Shown piece by piece: positions 4,939 to 6,325 of a DNA stretch of 6,325 nucleotides; within the stretch, counting starts at the first letter, position 1; every line of letters starts with the position of its first letter. Both the position numbers and the translations under genes were made by a program. The notes below the pieces were generated by a model. The model did no database searches, was not told the DNA's origin, and saw only the letters and a list, made by a program, of their open reading frames with translations. This DNA comes from Pseudomonadota bacterium. GTDB lineage: Bacteria; Pseudomonadota; Gammaproteobacteria; Burkholderiales; Burkholderiaceae_B. The stretch is from NCBI GenBank assembly GCA_023422555.1, contig JAFAGQ010000142.1, forward strand, positions 1 through 6,325, written 5' to 3'.

Positions 4939-6225
4939 TTAACGGATGTTGTAAAACGCATCCAGACCCGGGAAGCGGGCCACTTCAGCAAGTTCTTCTT
5001 CAATACGCAGCAACTGATTGTATTTTGCCATACGATCGGAGCGCGACAAAGAGCCGGTCTTGATCTGCATTGCATTGGTTGCAACGGCAATGTCTGCAAT
5101 GGTTGAATCTTCAGTCTCGCCGGAGCGATGTGAAATGACGGCAGTGTAACCTGCGCGCTTGGCCATTTCGATAGCAGCAAATGTTTCTGTCAGGGTACCA
5201 ATCTGATTGATCTTGATCAGGATAGAGTTGGCCACACCTTTCTGAATGCCTTCTTTCAGGATTTTGGTATTGGTAACGAACAGATCGTCGCCTACCAGCT
5301 GGACTTTCTTGCCCAGTTTGTCGGTCAGAATTTTCCAGCCGTCCCAGTCATTTTCTGCCATGCCGTCTTCAATGGTGATGATCGGATACTTATCGCACCA
5401 GGAGGCCAGCAGATTGGCGAACTCTTCGGACGTCAGTGAAATATTGCCCTCACCGGCCAGGTGATATTTGCCATCGCGGAAAAACTCGGAACTGGCGCAA
5501 TCCAGACCCAGGGCAATCTGCGTACCCGGCTCGTAACCCGCTTCTGTGATCGCGTTAAGAATCAGATGAATGGCAGATTCGTGGTTGGCTACGTTTGGTG
5601 CGAAGCCACCTTCGTCACCCACTGCCGTGGACATACCATGGCCGTGAATCAGTTTTTTCAGGGCATGGAACACTTCTGCACCCATACGCAGGGACTCACG
5701 GAAGCTGGTTGCTCCCACTGGCAGAATCATGAATTCCTGCATGTCCAGCGTATTGTTGGCATGCGCACCACCGTTGATCACGTTCATCATGGGCACAGGC
5801 ATGCTCATTGGGCCGCTGCCGCCAAAATAACGATACAGGGACAGGCCGGATTCGTCTGCCGCAGCGCGTGCCACCGCCATACTGACTGCCAGCAGCGCAT
5901 TGGCGCCAAGGCGTTCCTTGTTCTCTGTTCCGTCCAGGTCAATCAGTGTGTGATCGATGAACGTCTGTTCCTGTGCGTCCAGCCCCATCAATGCTTCCGA
6001 AATTTCGGTATTGACGTTTTCAACGGCCTTCAACACACCCTTGCCCAGATAACGGGACTTGTCACCGTCACGCAGTTCAATGGCTTCGCGCGCGCCGGTA
6101 GAAGCGCCTGAAGGCACCGCCGCCCGACCCATGACACCGGATTCGAGCAAGACATCACACTCTACCGTTGGATTCCCGCGGGAATCCAGAATTTCGCGAC
6201 CGATAATATCAACAATTGCACTCAT
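4939..6225 (-). CDS. eno: Enolase (phosphopyruvate hydratase)
   Basis: Cytoplasmic glycolytic enzyme that interconverts 2-phosphoglycerate and phosphoenolpyruvate; in many bacteria it also joins the RNA degradosome. The 428 residues are close to the 432 of E. coli. The N-terminal domain begins IVDIIGREILDSRGNPTVE and carries the mobile loop SGAST (39-43). The TIM-barrel domain keeps the expected active-site residues: Glu205 in VGDEGGF, the Mg ligands Asp242 (GLDCASSEFF), Glu286 (TIEDGM) and Asp313 (LVGDDLF), the base Lys338 (LIKINQIGTL), His366-Arg367-Ser368 (SHRSGETED) and Lys389 (QIKTGS). The start is supported by alignment to the family N-terminus and by AGGAAA 9 nt upstream. ftsB follows after 30 bp. 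In related Betaproteobacteria pyrG and kdsA usually lie upstream; they are not in this window. Nothing is unusual in the coding sequence. Confidence 0.99.
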   Translation of the reverse strand: MSAIVDIIGREILDSRGNPTVECDVLLESGVMGRAAVPSGASTGAREAIELRDGDKSRYLGKGVLKAVENVNTEISEALMGLDAQEQTFIDHTLIDLDGTENKERLGANALLAVSMAVARAAADESGLSLYRYFGGSGPMSMPVPMMNVINGGAHANNTLDMQEFMILPVGATSFRESLRMGAEVFHALKKLIHGHGMSTAVGDEGGFAPNVANHESAIHLILNAITEAGYEPGTQIALGLDCASSEFFRDGKYHLAGEGNISLTSEEFANLLASWCDKYPIITIEDGMAENDWDGWKILTDKLGKKVQLVGDDLFVTNTKILKEGIQKGVANSILIKINQIGTLTETFAAIEMAKRAGYTAVISHRSGETEDSTIADIAVATNAMQIKTGSLSRSDRMAKYNQLLRIEEELAEVARFPGLDAFYNIR

Positions 6226-6234
6226 GGTTATGAC

Positions 6235-6240
6235 TTTCCT
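6235..6240 (-). promoter_or_regulatory. Shine-Dalgarno of eno
   Basis: On the minus strand AGGAAA lies 9 nt before the eno ATG. It is a good match to the anti-Shine-Dalgarno at normal spacing, and it supports the chosen start. Confidence 0.7.
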
Positions 6241-6280
6241 GCCTGATAAACAGTGATTTTGATAGGGTTTTATTGCGTAG

Positions 6281-6309
6281 ATTGTACCTTACTCAGGCAA
6301 TCTTGTAAT
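6281..6309 (-). promoter_or_regulatory. eno: Sigma70-type promoter candidate for eno-ftsB
   Basis: On the minus strand ATTACA (6304-6309, 4 of 6) and TACAAT (6281-6286, 5 of 6) are separated by 17 bp. This predicts a start near 6273 and a leader of about 48 nt that contains the eno Shine-Dalgarno. The spacing is ideal and the -10 box is strong. The remaining upstream sequence is too short to tell whether an upstream gene ends here, since all three minus-strand frames are open at the window edge and then close. Confidence 0.5.
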
Positions 6310-6325
6310 TTCGCATGGCATTGCC

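Noticed and set aside
5461..6111. 216-codon + strand frame antisense to eno
   Set aside because: Enolase on the opposite strand is unmistakable with all catalytic residues; this frame is a Cys/His-rich shadow.

Overview
The window looks like a chromosomal housekeeping stretch from a Betaproteobacterium. The protein sequences and the eno-ftsB order fit Burkholderiales, and Alcaligenaceae (Bordetella/Advenella relatives) is my best guess. That placement rests on recognising protein families, not on a database comparison. GC content appears moderate, and I see no insertion sequence, tRNA, rRNA, CRISPR array or attachment site.

Layout, left half (+ strand): three tightly packed genes that look like one operon. 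(1) A 444-residue relative of acyl/acetyl-CoA synthetases has lost every catalytic motif I could align, and it also lacks the mobile C-terminal domain (36-1370). (2) A gamma-carbonic-anhydrase-like left-handed beta-helix protein follows with intact zinc histidines (1385-1906). (3) hslO, the redox-regulated chaperone Hsp33, has its complete zinc-cysteine switch (1930-2853). Gap and overlap are 14 bp and ATGA, so translation is probably coupled. About 300 bp without a convincing gene follows. It contains a C-rich, A-poor tract that may be a Rho-dependent terminator and a weak promoter candidate. After it comes an orphan TadE-like pseudopilin/pilus-assembly gene (3159-4346), which ends in an intrinsic terminator.

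Layout, right half (- strand, convergent with the left half): eno (enolase, 4939-6225) is followed after 30 bp by ftsB (divisome protein, 4405-4908), apparently as one transcript. A sigma70-type promoter candidate and a good ribosome-binding site lie upstream of eno. The FtsB here has a long basic, low-complexity tail. The intrinsic terminator of the TadE-like gene runs into the ftsB stop codon, so the two convergent units nearly touch.

Functionally this is glycolysis (eno), cell division (ftsB), oxidative and heat stress (hslO, possibly the gamma-CA-like protein) and an isolated piece of Tad/Flp-type surface machinery. The item that most deserves a second look is the conserved-looking but apparently catalytically dead adenylate-forming enzyme that heads the gamma-CA/hslO operon. 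I did not find a clear multi-gene undescribed system.
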